34,400 bases of DNA from SAR324 cluster bacterium (GTDB lineage Bacteria; SAR324; NAC60-12), in the NCBI GenBank assembly GCA_029245725.1, contig JAQWOT010000120.1:1-34400 (forward strand). Direction: 5' to 3'. How positions within the stretch are numbered: the stretch's first letter is position 1; each line of letters starts with the position of its first letter. Below the pieces are notes generated by a model that saw nothing but the letters and a program-made list of their open reading frames with translations, was not told the DNA's origin and did not search any database. Below, piece after piece: positions 17,905 to 25,540 of this stretch. The position numbers and the translations under genes were made by a program.

Positions 17905-18038
17905 TAGGACTCCTCTTGCTAATTGACTCACAAAGTCTATTTTGATAAATTGTTGAACAAAAATTCACATTTCTTTAATTTTATTTGCTTCGCCAAGAAA
18001 TTTGACAGCAACATGAAAACAATCTTCAAAGGATGCTG
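17905..18038. promoter_or_regulatory. divergent iolD/rpiR control region
   Basis: This gap between divergent genes must carry the promoters of iolD and of the regulator gene. A 24-base element at 17983-18006 contains, on the minus strand, GTCAAAT, TTGGCGAA and AAAT blocks that recur in the other divergent control region at 25462-25486. A second dyad, TTGTT-G-AACAA, lies at 17950-17960. Both are candidate operators for the RpiR-type protein. AAAGG at 18028-18032 is the ribosome site for the regulator gene. No -35/-10 pair is clear enough to state. Confidence 0.6.
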
Positions 18039-18974
18039 ATGACGAACCTCCCGCTACCTGATACCTATGAACGGTTGATCACGCAGGTGACCGAGCAGTT
18101 TCCGAAGATGAAGAAAAGTTTTCAGCGTATTACACGTTTTATGGTTCAGAACCCAAATGCGATGGCTGTTGAATCCGTCAAAGTGATTGCGGACCAAGCC
18201 GGGGTTCAACCTTCCTCCTTGGTACGTTTCGCAAAGCACATGGGCTACAATGGCTTCAGCGAAATGAAGCGTGTTTTTCAATCTCACCTGATTTCCACAG
18301 CTAGTTCGAAAGAACGCCTGGAATCATTTAGTAACGAGGTCTCACCGGAGTCGAGTAATTCGACTGCCTCATTCCTGCAGTCCTTGGTAAGTAATGACAT
18401 TGCAGCCCTGAATGACCTCAGACACAGTATTTCTTCCGAAGTACTGGAAAAGGCTGTTTCGTTGTTGGAGGAAGCAGACACAATCTATGTTTTGGGGCAA
18501 TTGCGTTCACTCTCAGTAGCCTACTACATTCGTTACTTGTTACTTTATCTCCGACAAAATGTTCGGCTCCTCGATAGCTCCGGCGGACTAGCCACTGAGG
18601 AAGCAGAGTTGATGAATGAGAAGTCCCTGCTAGTTGCCGTTTCCTTCCGCTATTATGCTCGGGAAGTTGTAGATATTGTTGAGGGAACAGCCCGCAAGAA
18701 AATTCCGATTCTGGCTTTTACGGATAGTCAACTGAGCCCTCTGCATAAACATGCCACTTGCTCGCTTGTCGTACCTGGTGCAGGTCATAAATTCAGTTAT
18801 TCATTGGCTGCCACGATGTGCCTAGCACAAAGCCTCATTATCAGCATGGCCAGCCGACTCCAGATTGAAGGTTCCCAGGAGGAACTCAATCCACAGGACC
18901 TTCTAGGATCAAATGACCCCAAGGTTTTGCAAAGAATCTCACCCTCGAAGCCATATCATTTTGAGCAGAATTGA
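18039..18974 (+). CDS. MurR/RpiR family transcriptional regulator
   Basis: This protein of about 311 residues has an N-terminal RpiR helix-turn-helix domain (about residues 1-85, with IADQAGVQPSSLVRFAKHMGYNGFSEMKRVF) and a C-terminal SIS sugar-phosphate-binding domain (about 120-260, with ADTIYVLGQLRSLSVAYYIRYLL and LLVAVSFRYYAREVVDIVEGT). Such proteins sense a phosphorylated sugar and usually repress catabolic genes. Divergence from iolD suggests that it controls the inositol genes, with an IolC product as possible inducer; this is inference. AAAGG abuts the ATG at 18033 but has ideal spacing to the ATG at 18039, which I choose. It ends 15 nt from the converging dehydrogenase gene. Confidence 0.9.
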   Translation: MTNLPLPDTYERLITQVTEQFPKMKKSFQRITRFMVQNPNAMAVESVKVIADQAGVQPSSLVRFAKHMGYNGFSEMKRVFQSHLISTASSKERLESFSNEVSPESSNSTASFLQSLVSNDIAALNDLRHSISSEVLEKAVSLLEEADTIYVLGQLRSLSVAYYIRYLLLYLRQNVRLLDSSGGLATEEAELMNEKSLLVAVSFRYYAREVVDIVEGTARKKIPILAFTDSQLSPLHKHATCSLVVPGAGHKFSYSLAATMCLAQSLIISMASRLQIEGSQEELNPQDLLGSNDPKVLQRISPSKPYHFEQN

Positions 18975-18989
18975 GCCCCTTCAGGAAGC

Positions 18990-19970
18990 TCAAGAGTAAA
19001 CCTCCTCCCAATTGACAACACGATCCCTTTGCAATCGCCCTGTCAGGGCATCTACCACATTTTCAACACAGACCAACCCAAGTCGACGGGTGCATTCTGC
19101 TGTTAAGCTGGCATTGTGAGGACTCAATACGACTTTGTTAGACCTCAATAACTCCATGTTGCGTGGGGGAGGCTCTTGCTCAAAGCAATCCAATCCGGCC
19201 CCAGCTAATTCTCCGGCATCTAGAGTTTTGAGAAGCTCTTCCTCATCAATTAACCCACCACGTGCAGTATTGATAACATAAGCTGTAGTTGGAAGAGCCT
19301 TGATCTCAGCTGCTCCAATAATATGTCGATTTTGAGGAGTGAATGGCAGATGTAGGCTGAGGAAATCTGTATCAGGTAGAAAAGCCTCAAGATTGCTGAT
19401 ATGGATTGTCCCTGCATCTCTAACTTGCTCTGGATTCACATAAGGATCAAAAACGTGTACTCGCATTCCAAAAACTAGGGCACGTTTGGCCACTTCTCGA
19501 CCAATCCGACCAAAGCCCATAAGCAAGAGATTTTTTCCAAGTATCTCTGTGCCCTGGAGACAATTACGCGATTCCCAATCACCTTCTCTCATTGCCCGAT
19601 CGAAGGCACTCCCACGTTTCGCCAGAGTTAGCATCAAGTACAGCGCATGTTCGGCTACAGTAACGGCATTTGCATTTCCAGTGGTTGCCAAGGGGATTTT
19701 CTTTCTAGAAAGCACCCCAACAGGCACATTGTCATATCCCACTCCATGGCGAGCCACAATTTTAAGTTGATGCCCTTTATCCATCAATTCTGCAGACAAC
19801 TGAGCGGTCCGCACGATTAAGGCATCTGCCTGTGCTAACTTGCTGGAGATTTCATTCCCAGCAGGTTTCTCCAAGACCTCATGGGTTAACTCATTGTAGG
19901 ATCGCAGTAACTGCATTGCGTCCTCATGAATTTTACCAAGCAGTAGTACGTGCCCACGGGGAGTCGTCAT
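18990..19970 (-). CDS. D-isomer-specific 2-hydroxyacid dehydrogenase
   Basis: This 326-residue NAD(P)-dependent enzyme interconverts a 2-hydroxyacid and its 2-oxoacid. The nucleotide fold has GFGRIG at 152-157. The catalytic triad is visible as R237 (NTARGG), E266 (DCFEQEP) and H285 (SPHNAS). ARHGVGYDNV near residues 73-82 is the substrate loop found in phosphoglycerate and glyoxylate/hydroxypyruvate reductase relatives. At 326 residues it lacks the C-terminal regulatory domains of long SerA forms. It follows the HpcH/HpaI aldolase gene after two bases, so it may reduce or oxidise an aldolase-derived product such as a hydroxypyruvate or glyoxylate-type compound. The exact substrate is unproven. 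Confidence 0.88.
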   Translation of the reverse strand: MTTPRGHVLLLGKIHEDAMQLLRSYNELTHEVLEKPAGNEISSKLAQADALIVRTAQLSAELMDKGHQLKIVARHGVGYDNVPVGVLSRKKIPLATTGNANAVTVAEHALYLMLTLAKRGSAFDRAMREGDWESRNCLQGTEILGKNLLLMGFGRIGREVAKRALVFGMRVHVFDPYVNPEQVRDAGTIHISNLEAFLPDTDFLSLHLPFTPQNRHIIGAAEIKALPTTAYVINTARGGLIDEEELLKTLDAGELAGAGLDCFEQEPPPRNMELLRSNKVVLSPHNASLTAECTRRLGLVCVENVVDALTGRLQRDRVVNWEEVYS

Positions 19971-19972
19971 GA

Positions 19973-20764
19973 TCAGTAAGAACTGGAGCTTGGGGATTCA
20001 GGCATATCTGCTCGCATCTTCATCAAAACACCTTGGGCGGCGCTGGCCATCAACCGGGAGTCCGAAGCGATAGTTACGAAGCGGAAACCCTTTTCAATCA
20101 TTCTTAGAGCATACTCCGGTGTCCCGTTGTGAATACCAGCTGCAACACCATGCTCAGTTGCTTTTCGTAGAATCATATCAATCGCTTCCAAAACGATCGG
20201 GTCCTCCTGGTCAAAAGTTGGGACTCTTCCAAGAGAGTTCCCTAGATCTGAAGGACCAATGTAGACCATGCGAATGCCCTCTACCTTCAGAATATCATCC
20301 AGGTTATCCAGTGCCTCCTTGGTTTCAATCATAGCGATTGGAAGAATCTCATCATTGGCATGAGAAGGGTAGTCTGCTCCCAAACTGAAGAGGGCTCTGA
20401 TTGGCCCAAAGCTGCGTTGTCCAAGGGGTGGATAATAACAGGCCTGCACAAAGCGCTCTGCATCAGATGCCTTGTTGATCATTGGACAAATTACTCCGTA
20501 GGCTCCCGCATCTAACATGCGCATGATGATCCCTTCTTCCAACCATGGGACTCTGGTCAATGGTGCTGTGCTAGTCGTGCTGATCGCCTGGAACATTGTC
20601 ACTGCATTCTGATAGTCGGAGACACCATGTTGCATGTCGACTGTCAGTGAATCCCATCCTTGGTGCGCCATCACCTCTGCAGAGAAAGAATTTGGAATCG
20701 CCAGCCATCCATTAACGATAGCGCGGTCTTCGTTGAGCATTTTGATCAGTGGATTTGGACGCAT
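19973..20764 (-). CDS. HpcH/HpaI family class II aldolase
   Basis: This 263-residue protein is a metal-dependent aldolase of the HpcH/HpaI (2-dehydro-3-deoxyglucarate aldolase, 4-hydroxy-2-oxoheptanedioate aldolase) family. These enzymes split 2-keto-3-deoxy or 4-hydroxy-2-oxo acids into pyruvate and an aldehyde. Signature segments are the catalytic base region VDMQHGVSDY (H46), the TRVPW strand, GAYGVICPMI, the metal ligand in IAMIETKEAL and the IGPSDLGNSLG loop. It lies about 200 nt downstream of mmsA on the same strand and is tightly followed by the 2-hydroxyacid dehydrogenase gene. GAGG stands just before its ATG. It is not a classical inositol-pathway enzyme and could serve the IlvD/EDD dehydratase encoded at 25541. 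Confidence 0.88.
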   Translation of the reverse strand: MRPNPLIKMLNEDRAIVNGWLAIPNSFSAEVMAHQGWDSLTVDMQHGVSDYQNAVTMFQAISTTSTAPLTRVPWLEEGIIMRMLDAGAYGVICPMINKASDAERFVQACYYPPLGQRSFGPIRALFSLGADYPSHANDEILPIAMIETKEALDNLDDILKVEGIRMVYIGPSDLGNSLGRVPTFDQEDPIVLEAIDMILRKATEHGVAAGIHNGTPEYALRMIEKGFRFVTIASDSRLMASAAQGVLMKMRADMPESPSSSSY

Positions 20765-20908
20765 TGGGCCTCAATATTTAGATGATGATAGTTAGACTGG
20801 GCCGAACATAAAAGAAGCATGTTCGACACTAAAATATAATCTGAATTGATAGAGAGCAAGATTTTTAGAAATTGATTTCTACTTTTAGAATTATAGAACT
20901 AATTTTTC

Positions 20909-20935
20909 AGATTCTCTGAGACAAGAATCTTGTCT
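20909..20935. promoter_or_regulatory. overlapping inverted repeats between mmsA and the aldolase gene
   Basis: Two dyads overlap: AGATTCT at 20909-20915 with AGAATCT at 20924-20930, and AGACAAGA at 20919-20926 with TCTTGTCT at 20928-20935. They lie about 30 bases past the mmsA stop and about 150 bases before the aldolase start. In RNA the two stems could not form together. There is no T-tract, so an operator or RNA structure is more likely than a simple terminator. Confidence 0.4.
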
Positions 20936-20966
20936 GGGTGACTTCTTGACTCAACCAGTTCTAAAT

Positions 20967-22466
20967 TCAGAGGGTTGGGAAGTTGAATTTCGCACCTTCC
21001 TTGATTCCTGTTGGCCATCGAGAGGTGACAGCTTTGAGGCGCGTGTAGAAATTGATGGATTCTGGTCCATAAATATCGTGATCGCCGAACAAGGATTGTT
21101 TCCATCCACCGAAGCTGTGGAAGGCGACTGGTACTGGAATCGGGACGTTTACACCCACCATGCCGACCTCGATCTTGCTGACAAAATCACGTGCTGTATC
21201 ACCATCGCGTGTGAAGATTGAGATTCCATTTCCGTAGGGATTGTTGTGAACCAACTGCACTGCAGCTTCATAGGTTGGGACGCGTACCGTCGAGAGAACA
21301 GGACCGAAGATCTCGTTCTTGTAAATCTCCATCTCGGGGGTGACTTGATCAAACAGGCAACCTCCGATAAAAAATCCATTTTCGTGGCCTGGCACATTAA
21401 AGCCTCGACCGTCCACTAGTAGTTTTGCACCCTGCTCCACACCACTGTCCACGTAGGTAGAAACCTTGTCACGATGTTCACGGGTAACTAGAGGACCCAT
21501 ATCCTGGCCTGGTTCCATGCCGTTGCCAATTTTGAGAGCCTTGACTTGGGGAATCAGTCGTTCCATCAGTGCATTTGCTGTTTCTTCCCCAACAGGTACG
21601 GCAACAGAGATCGCCATGCAGCGCTCACCTGCGCTCCCATAACTGGCTCCCATTAGGGCACTGGCTGTCTGATCAAGATCTGCATCTGGCATGATGATCA
21701 TATGATTCTTGGCACCCCCAAGAGCCTGGACCCTTTTATCGTGAGCCGTTCCCCGCTGATAAATTGCTCGGGCAATTGGGGTTGATCCGACAAAGCTGAT
21801 CGCAGCGATATCTTGATGATCCAACAAGGCTTCTACTGCCTCACGGCTGCCTTGTACCACATTGAAGACACCATCAGGCAAGCCTGCTTGCTGAAGTAAT
21901 TCAGCCATCAATAAGGAGGCACTTGGGTCTTTTTCTGATGGTTTCAAGACGAAGGAATTCCCGCAGGCAATTGCCATGGGATACATCCACATGGGCACCA
22001 TGACCGGAAAATTGAAGGGGGTAATACCAGCAACAACTCCAAGAGGTTGTCGAAAAGAGTATGCATCGACCGCATTGGCGACCTGCTCACTGAAAGAGCC
22101 CTTCAGTAGATGAGGTATACCACAGGCGAATTCCACTACCTCAATTCCCCTCTGAACTTCCCCTTTTGCGTCTTCGAAGGTTTTCCCATGTTCTTTCGTG
22201 ATTGCTTCAGCCAGGTTATCATAATTTTGCTGGAGCAACTCCAAAAAGCTGAACATCACTCGGGCGCGTCTCAGAGGAGGAGTCATCCCCCATTTAGCCG
22301 CAGCTGTTTTCGCAGCATGTACGGCCCGGTCAACTTCAGCAGCACTGGAAAGTGCAACTTCTCCTGTAACTTCACCCGTAGCAGGATTGGTCACTGAAAG
22401 TCTGGCAGCGTTTGCTGGATGACAGAGTTTTCCAGCGATGAAATTTTGGATCAGTTTTACAGACAT
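20967..22466 (-). CDS. mmsA: CoA-acylating methylmalonate/malonate-semialdehyde dehydrogenase
   Basis: This 499-residue protein (called IolA in inositol pathways) oxidises malonic semialdehyde to acetyl-CoA and CO2, the last step of inositol breakdown, and may also act on methylmalonate semialdehyde. It has the aldehyde dehydrogenase fold with N152 in TPFNFP and nucleophile C283 in GSAGERCMAISVAV. The position of the usual general-base glutamate is occupied by the GGAKNH motif (N254), which is the mark of this CoA-dependent subfamily. Other matches are EHGKTFEDAKGEVQRGIEVVEFA near residues 92-114. It follows iolB after 36 bases and is in the iolCJ-iolB-mmsA unit. Confidence 0.95.
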   Translation of the reverse strand: MSVKLIQNFIAGKLCHPANAARLSVTNPATGEVTGEVALSSAAEVDRAVHAAKTAAAKWGMTPPLRRARVMFSFLELLQQNYDNLAEAITKEHGKTFEDAKGEVQRGIEVVEFACGIPHLLKGSFSEQVANAVDAYSFRQPLGVVAGITPFNFPVMVPMWMYPMAIACGNSFVLKPSEKDPSASLLMAELLQQAGLPDGVFNVVQGSREAVEALLDHQDIAAISFVGSTPIARAIYQRGTAHDKRVQALGGAKNHMIIMPDADLDQTASALMGASYGSAGERCMAISVAVPVGEETANALMERLIPQVKALKIGNGMEPGQDMGPLVTREHRDKVSTYVDSGVEQGAKLLVDGRGFNVPGHENGFFIGGCLFDQVTPEMEIYKNEIFGPVLSTVRVPTYEAAVQLVHNNPYGNGISIFTRDGDTARDFVSKIEVGMVGVNVPIPVPVAFHSFGGWKQSLFGDHDIYGPESINFYTRLKAVTSRWPTGIKEGAKFNFPTL

Positions 22467-22502
22467 TTTCTTTCTTCTCTCACTTCAAATTGCGAATGAT
22501 AC

Positions 22503-23306
22503 TCATTGTTGAACAATCCATTCGTGCGCAGGATCATTTTTGAATTTCCAGACACGGCTCGGGCCAGCCATAACGTTTAGGTAATAAAGATCGTAACCGT
22601 GTGGTGCCCCAGCTGGATGATAGCCACGAGGCACCATCACGACATCTCCATCATGAACGACCATTGTCTCATCCAGCGATCGATCATCTGTGTAGACTCT
22701 CTGGAAGGCGAAACCCTGAGATGGTTGCAGTCGATGGTAGTAGATTTCTTCCAGTTGAGATTCACTGGGCATGTTGTCAGTGTCGTGCTTGTGTGGCGGG
22801 TAGCTTGACCAGGACCCATTGGGTGTGATCACCTCAACAACCAATAGGCTATCCGCAGGTTCTGTCTGAGGTAGGATGTTGCAGACGTGCCTTGTGTTAG
22901 TGCCTTGTCCACGTGTCTCACGGCCCATAGATTCTGGAGGAATCAAGCGTGCTTCATGGTCACCAAATCCTGGAGCACGACACACTGCGAGTTCTAGATT
23001 TGTGGTTGCTGTTACTGTGAAAGTATCGGAGTGAGGTACATAGACAGCGTGAGGGGCCTTGTCCTCAAAGACGATCATCCTGTCTCCAAGGTCTTTCCAG
23101 TCTTCCTGGTTAGATCTGATATCGGCACACCCTGTAACCAGTACCAAGCATACCTCCTGATTTCCTGTGTCCTGCTGTAAGGATTGACCTGTTTGTAGAT
23201 GATAGACATCAAAGCCTACGTGTTTCCATTGGGCACTTTCTGGGGTGATGCTTTGAACTAGTCCGGTGTTGTCAGGTTCTTGATGGCGACTGAGTAAAGT
23301 TGACAT
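22503..23306 (-). CDS. iolB: 5-deoxy-glucuronate isomerase
   Basis: This 267-residue double-cupin protein isomerises 5-deoxy-glucuronate to 2-deoxy-5-keto-gluconate, between the IolD and IolC steps. The IolB metal site is visible as SYPPHKHD with H172 and H174, followed by LEEIYYH with E187, and a later histidine within GYHPAGAPHGYDLYYLNVMAG. The length is typical of the family. It lies 54 bases after the iolC-DUF2090 fusion gene and 36 bases before mmsA on the same strand, consistent with one operon. AGAGGA precedes the ATG at a rather short distance. Confidence 0.95.
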   Translation of the reverse strand: MSTLLSRHQEPDNTGLVQSITPESAQWKHVGFDVYHLQTGQSLQQDTGNQEVCLVLVTGCADIRSNQEDWKDLGDRMIVFEDKAPHAVYVPHSDTFTVTATTNLELAVCRAPGFGDHEARLIPPESMGRETRGQGTNTRHVCNILPQTEPADSLLVVEVITPNGSWSSYPPHKHDTDNMPSESQLEEIYYHRLQPSQGFAFQRVYTDDRSLDETMVVHDGDVVMVPRGYHPAGAPHGYDLYYLNVMAGPSRVWKFKNDPAHEWIVQQ

Positions 23307-23360
23307 ATTCCTCTAATACATTGCAGTGGTTTGGATGTACCAATTCATTCGCTCAAATTC

Positions 23361-25289
23361 TCATCGTGATGCAGGTGCGGCTTCTTCCCACATCCTGAGA
23401 ACAGTTTTGTAATTCTTTTCGATAATGGAAGGGATCTCCTCAGAGGTCAAGGAGCCATTGATGTAGCTTTCCCAAGGTCCCCAGAAGATGGAACGCCCTA
23501 TAGCAAATCCACAGGTGTGGGGAGTAGATCTCAAGGTCTTGAACCAGCTTGGGAAAGTTTCCAGTGGAGCATTTTTCCCAAGAACAATCACACCAGCTTC
23601 GGTGTCGTGTCGATCAAGGGCATTCGTGACTTTCTGCCACTCCGCTTGATCATCGAGAGCCATCACCTTCCACCAAAAAGGTGTGATCTGGGCTTCATAA
23701 ATCTCTTCGATCGCAGCTGCTAGCGCTGCTCCATCCTGCGAGAGATTTGTAGGCAGTATCAGCTCTAGCATCAAGCGTCGATCAAGCAATTGACAGATCG
23801 TTCCCAGTCTCTTCAACTGGGTGAGTTGTCGCCGTTTTTCATTGGCATCAAGAGCAGGATGGAAGTACCAAAGGACCTTGACAAACCATTCAGATGGGCG
23901 CCCAAGCAGGTGCTCGTGCAACTCTTCGCCACACAGCCACTCGACAGGAAAAGAGCCTGCTTGCTCAATTGGGGCTCCTACTGAATACGATGCGTAGGCT
24001 GAATCCTGCAAAATATCTGCTCCATATTGTGGGTCAACTAACAGCGCAAGAGGGAGTGATGTTTTCTTCGCAGCCACCTTTTTGAATCCCTCGAACACCA
24101 ATTTTTTGAATTCAGCAATTTTGCTGATTGGCTGATTGTGCTGATCACAGGAGTCTTCAAATTGGGTGCGATGATCAAAAGCAAGCACCTGCAATGGGAA
24201 ATTTCTTGGTTTCCCGAGGATTGTTCGCTGATGAAGACGTAACAAGTTTGGGTTGGTTAGAATGTTCGGATCTGCATCAAAATTTTCAATCAAGAACTGT
24301 AATTCTTCAAAAGAAGCCATCGAAGGAGCACAACCATGGCGAGTGACAGTCAGAGCACCGTTTGCGTTGCCCCAAAGTGCACAAGTTTCTAGGGATTCTC
24401 CTCGTAACCATCCACGTAAAAATCCAGATGCAAAGGCATCTCCGGCTCCAAGAACATTCAGCACCTTGATGGGAAATGGCCTGGCTGTCCAGCTTTGCTG
24501 ACTACTAGGTTCATAGACTTCACAGCCCTTTTCTCCCCGCTTCAGCACCACGGTAGCCCTTGAAGAATTGCAGATTACTTGAAGGGCTTCTCCCAAGGTC
24601 TCAGAGCCACCAGCGATCATTACTTCTTCTTCAGTCCCGATGATCAGATCCAAATCCTTAATCAATGGTTGCAATTCTCTCGTGACAGCTTCTGATGCAA
24701 CAAAACGTGATTCGCCGTCACCAGCTGCTGTCAATCCCCATAGAACGGGTCGATAGTCAATGTCGAGAACAACAGCACAGCCTTGCTCCTTGGCAGTCTT
24801 GATGGCAGCTAGAGTTGCTTCTTTCATGGATGGACTGGAAAGCCCAGTGCCTGTAAAGAGCAGCGCCTTGCATTTTTTTAGGAAGGAAGAATCAGCATCT
24901 TCAGGTCGGATCTGCATATCTGCGCAGTTTTCTCTGTAGAAGATGAGTGGGAAGCGCTCTGGTGGGCTGACTCCCAACAGAGCGAGAGCTGTCAGATGCT
25001 CAGATGTGTCACGTAATAGGGTAGTGTCTACCCCTTCATGGTGAAGTTGCTGGCGTAGGAATTTTCCCATTGCGTCAGTACCTGTGCAGGAAAAAATTGC
25101 GGATTTTAATCCCAGACGTGAGGTGCCAACAGCGATGTTGCCCGCACAACCACCCAAGTACTTACGGAAGCTTTGAGCATTTTCCAGAGGGCTATGAATT
25201 TGTTCAGCATAGAGGTCAACAGCCACACGGCCCATACAAACAAGATCAAATGGACGATTGGTATCCATTGGTCGATTCAAAGTGGACAT
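23361..25289 (-). CDS. iolC: fused 5-dehydro-2-deoxygluconokinase and DUF2090 aldolase
   Basis: This 642-residue protein joins two enzymes. Residues 13-335 form a PfkB-family kinase that phosphorylates 2-deoxy-5-keto-gluconate: GGCAGNIAVGTSRLG at 46-60, and NVLGAGDAFASGF with catalytic D284 in GAGD. Residues from about 345 to 635 are a DUF2090 domain, opening with FPLQVLAFDHRTQFED, where the lysine/histidine-rich TIM-barrel resembles class I aldolases. This domain is thought to replace IolJ and split 2-deoxy-5-keto-gluconate 6-phosphate into DHAP and malonic semialdehyde. The fusion is widespread in Proteobacteria. It heads the leftward iolCJ-iolB-mmsA unit and is divergent from the dehydratase gene. 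Its ribosome site is weak; an alternative ATG lies at 25268. Confidence 0.94.
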   Translation of the reverse strand: MSTLNRPMDTNRPFDLVCMGRVAVDLYAEQIHSPLENAQSFRKYLGGCAGNIAVGTSRLGLKSAIFSCTGTDAMGKFLRQQLHHEGVDTTLLRDTSEHLTALALLGVSPPERFPLIFYRENCADMQIRPEDADSSFLKKCKALLFTGTGLSSPSMKEATLAAIKTAKEQGCAVVLDIDYRPVLWGLTAAGDGESRFVASEAVTRELQPLIKDLDLIIGTEEEVMIAGGSETLGEALQVICNSSRATVVLKRGEKGCEVYEPSSQQSWTARPFPIKVLNVLGAGDAFASGFLRGWLRGESLETCALWGNANGALTVTRHGCAPSMASFEELQFLIENFDADPNILTNPNLLRLHQRTILGKPRNFPLQVLAFDHRTQFEDSCDQHNQPISKIAEFKKLVFEGFKKVAAKKTSLPLALLVDPQYGADILQDSAYASYSVGAPIEQAGSFPVEWLCGEELHEHLLGRPSEWFVKVLWYFHPALDANEKRRQLTQLKRLGTICQLLDRRLMLELILPTNLSQDGAALAAAIEEIYEAQITPFWWKVMALDDQAEWQKVTNALDRHDTEAGVIVLGKNAPLETFPSWFKTLRSTPHTCGFAIGRSIFWGPWESYINGSLTSEEIPSIIEKNYKTVLRMWEEAAPASR

Positions 25290-25540
25290 GCTTTGGAGAT
25301 GTTTTCAGATTAAGAACGAAGTTCAAGGTAGGTCATCAACATAACTTCCCGGTAGGAAAAGGAAAGCTTGAGGCTGACTACCTTGAACCTATTCAGAATG
25401 GAATTTTAGAAAATTTTTTCACAAAATAATTTTTTTGAATTTATTTGCCATTGGAGAACAAGTCAAATATATTTGGCGAACTAAATTCATATGAGATTTA
25501 AGTCAAATATTTTTGCAAACCCCCTGATCAGCTTTTATTG
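25290..25540. promoter_or_regulatory. divergent control region with repeated candidate operator
   Basis: This gap serves both the iolCJ-iolB-mmsA unit and the rightward dehydratase-ABC unit. AAGTCAAATAT occurs at 25460-25470 and again at 25500-25510, exactly 40 bases apart, which puts both copies on about the same DNA face. The first copy sits in a near-perfect 16-bp palindrome, GTCAAATATATTTGGC (25462-25477), and continues into GAA and AAAT blocks. The second, GTCAAATATTTTTGC (25502-25516), has a degenerate right half. The first element matches the one in the iolD/rpiR gap. The likely binder is the RpiR-family protein. Confidence 0.65.

Noticed and set aside
22505-22517. ATTGTTGAACAAT, the same dyad core as at 17950-17960
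   Set aside because: It lies within the last codons of iolB (IVQQ and stop) and is most simply coding sequence; the match of a short AT-rich dyad could be chance.
25070-25429. 119-codon plus-strand frame reaching into the iolC/dehydratase gap
   Set aside because: Mostly antisense to the PfkB domain of IolC and without any known motif.
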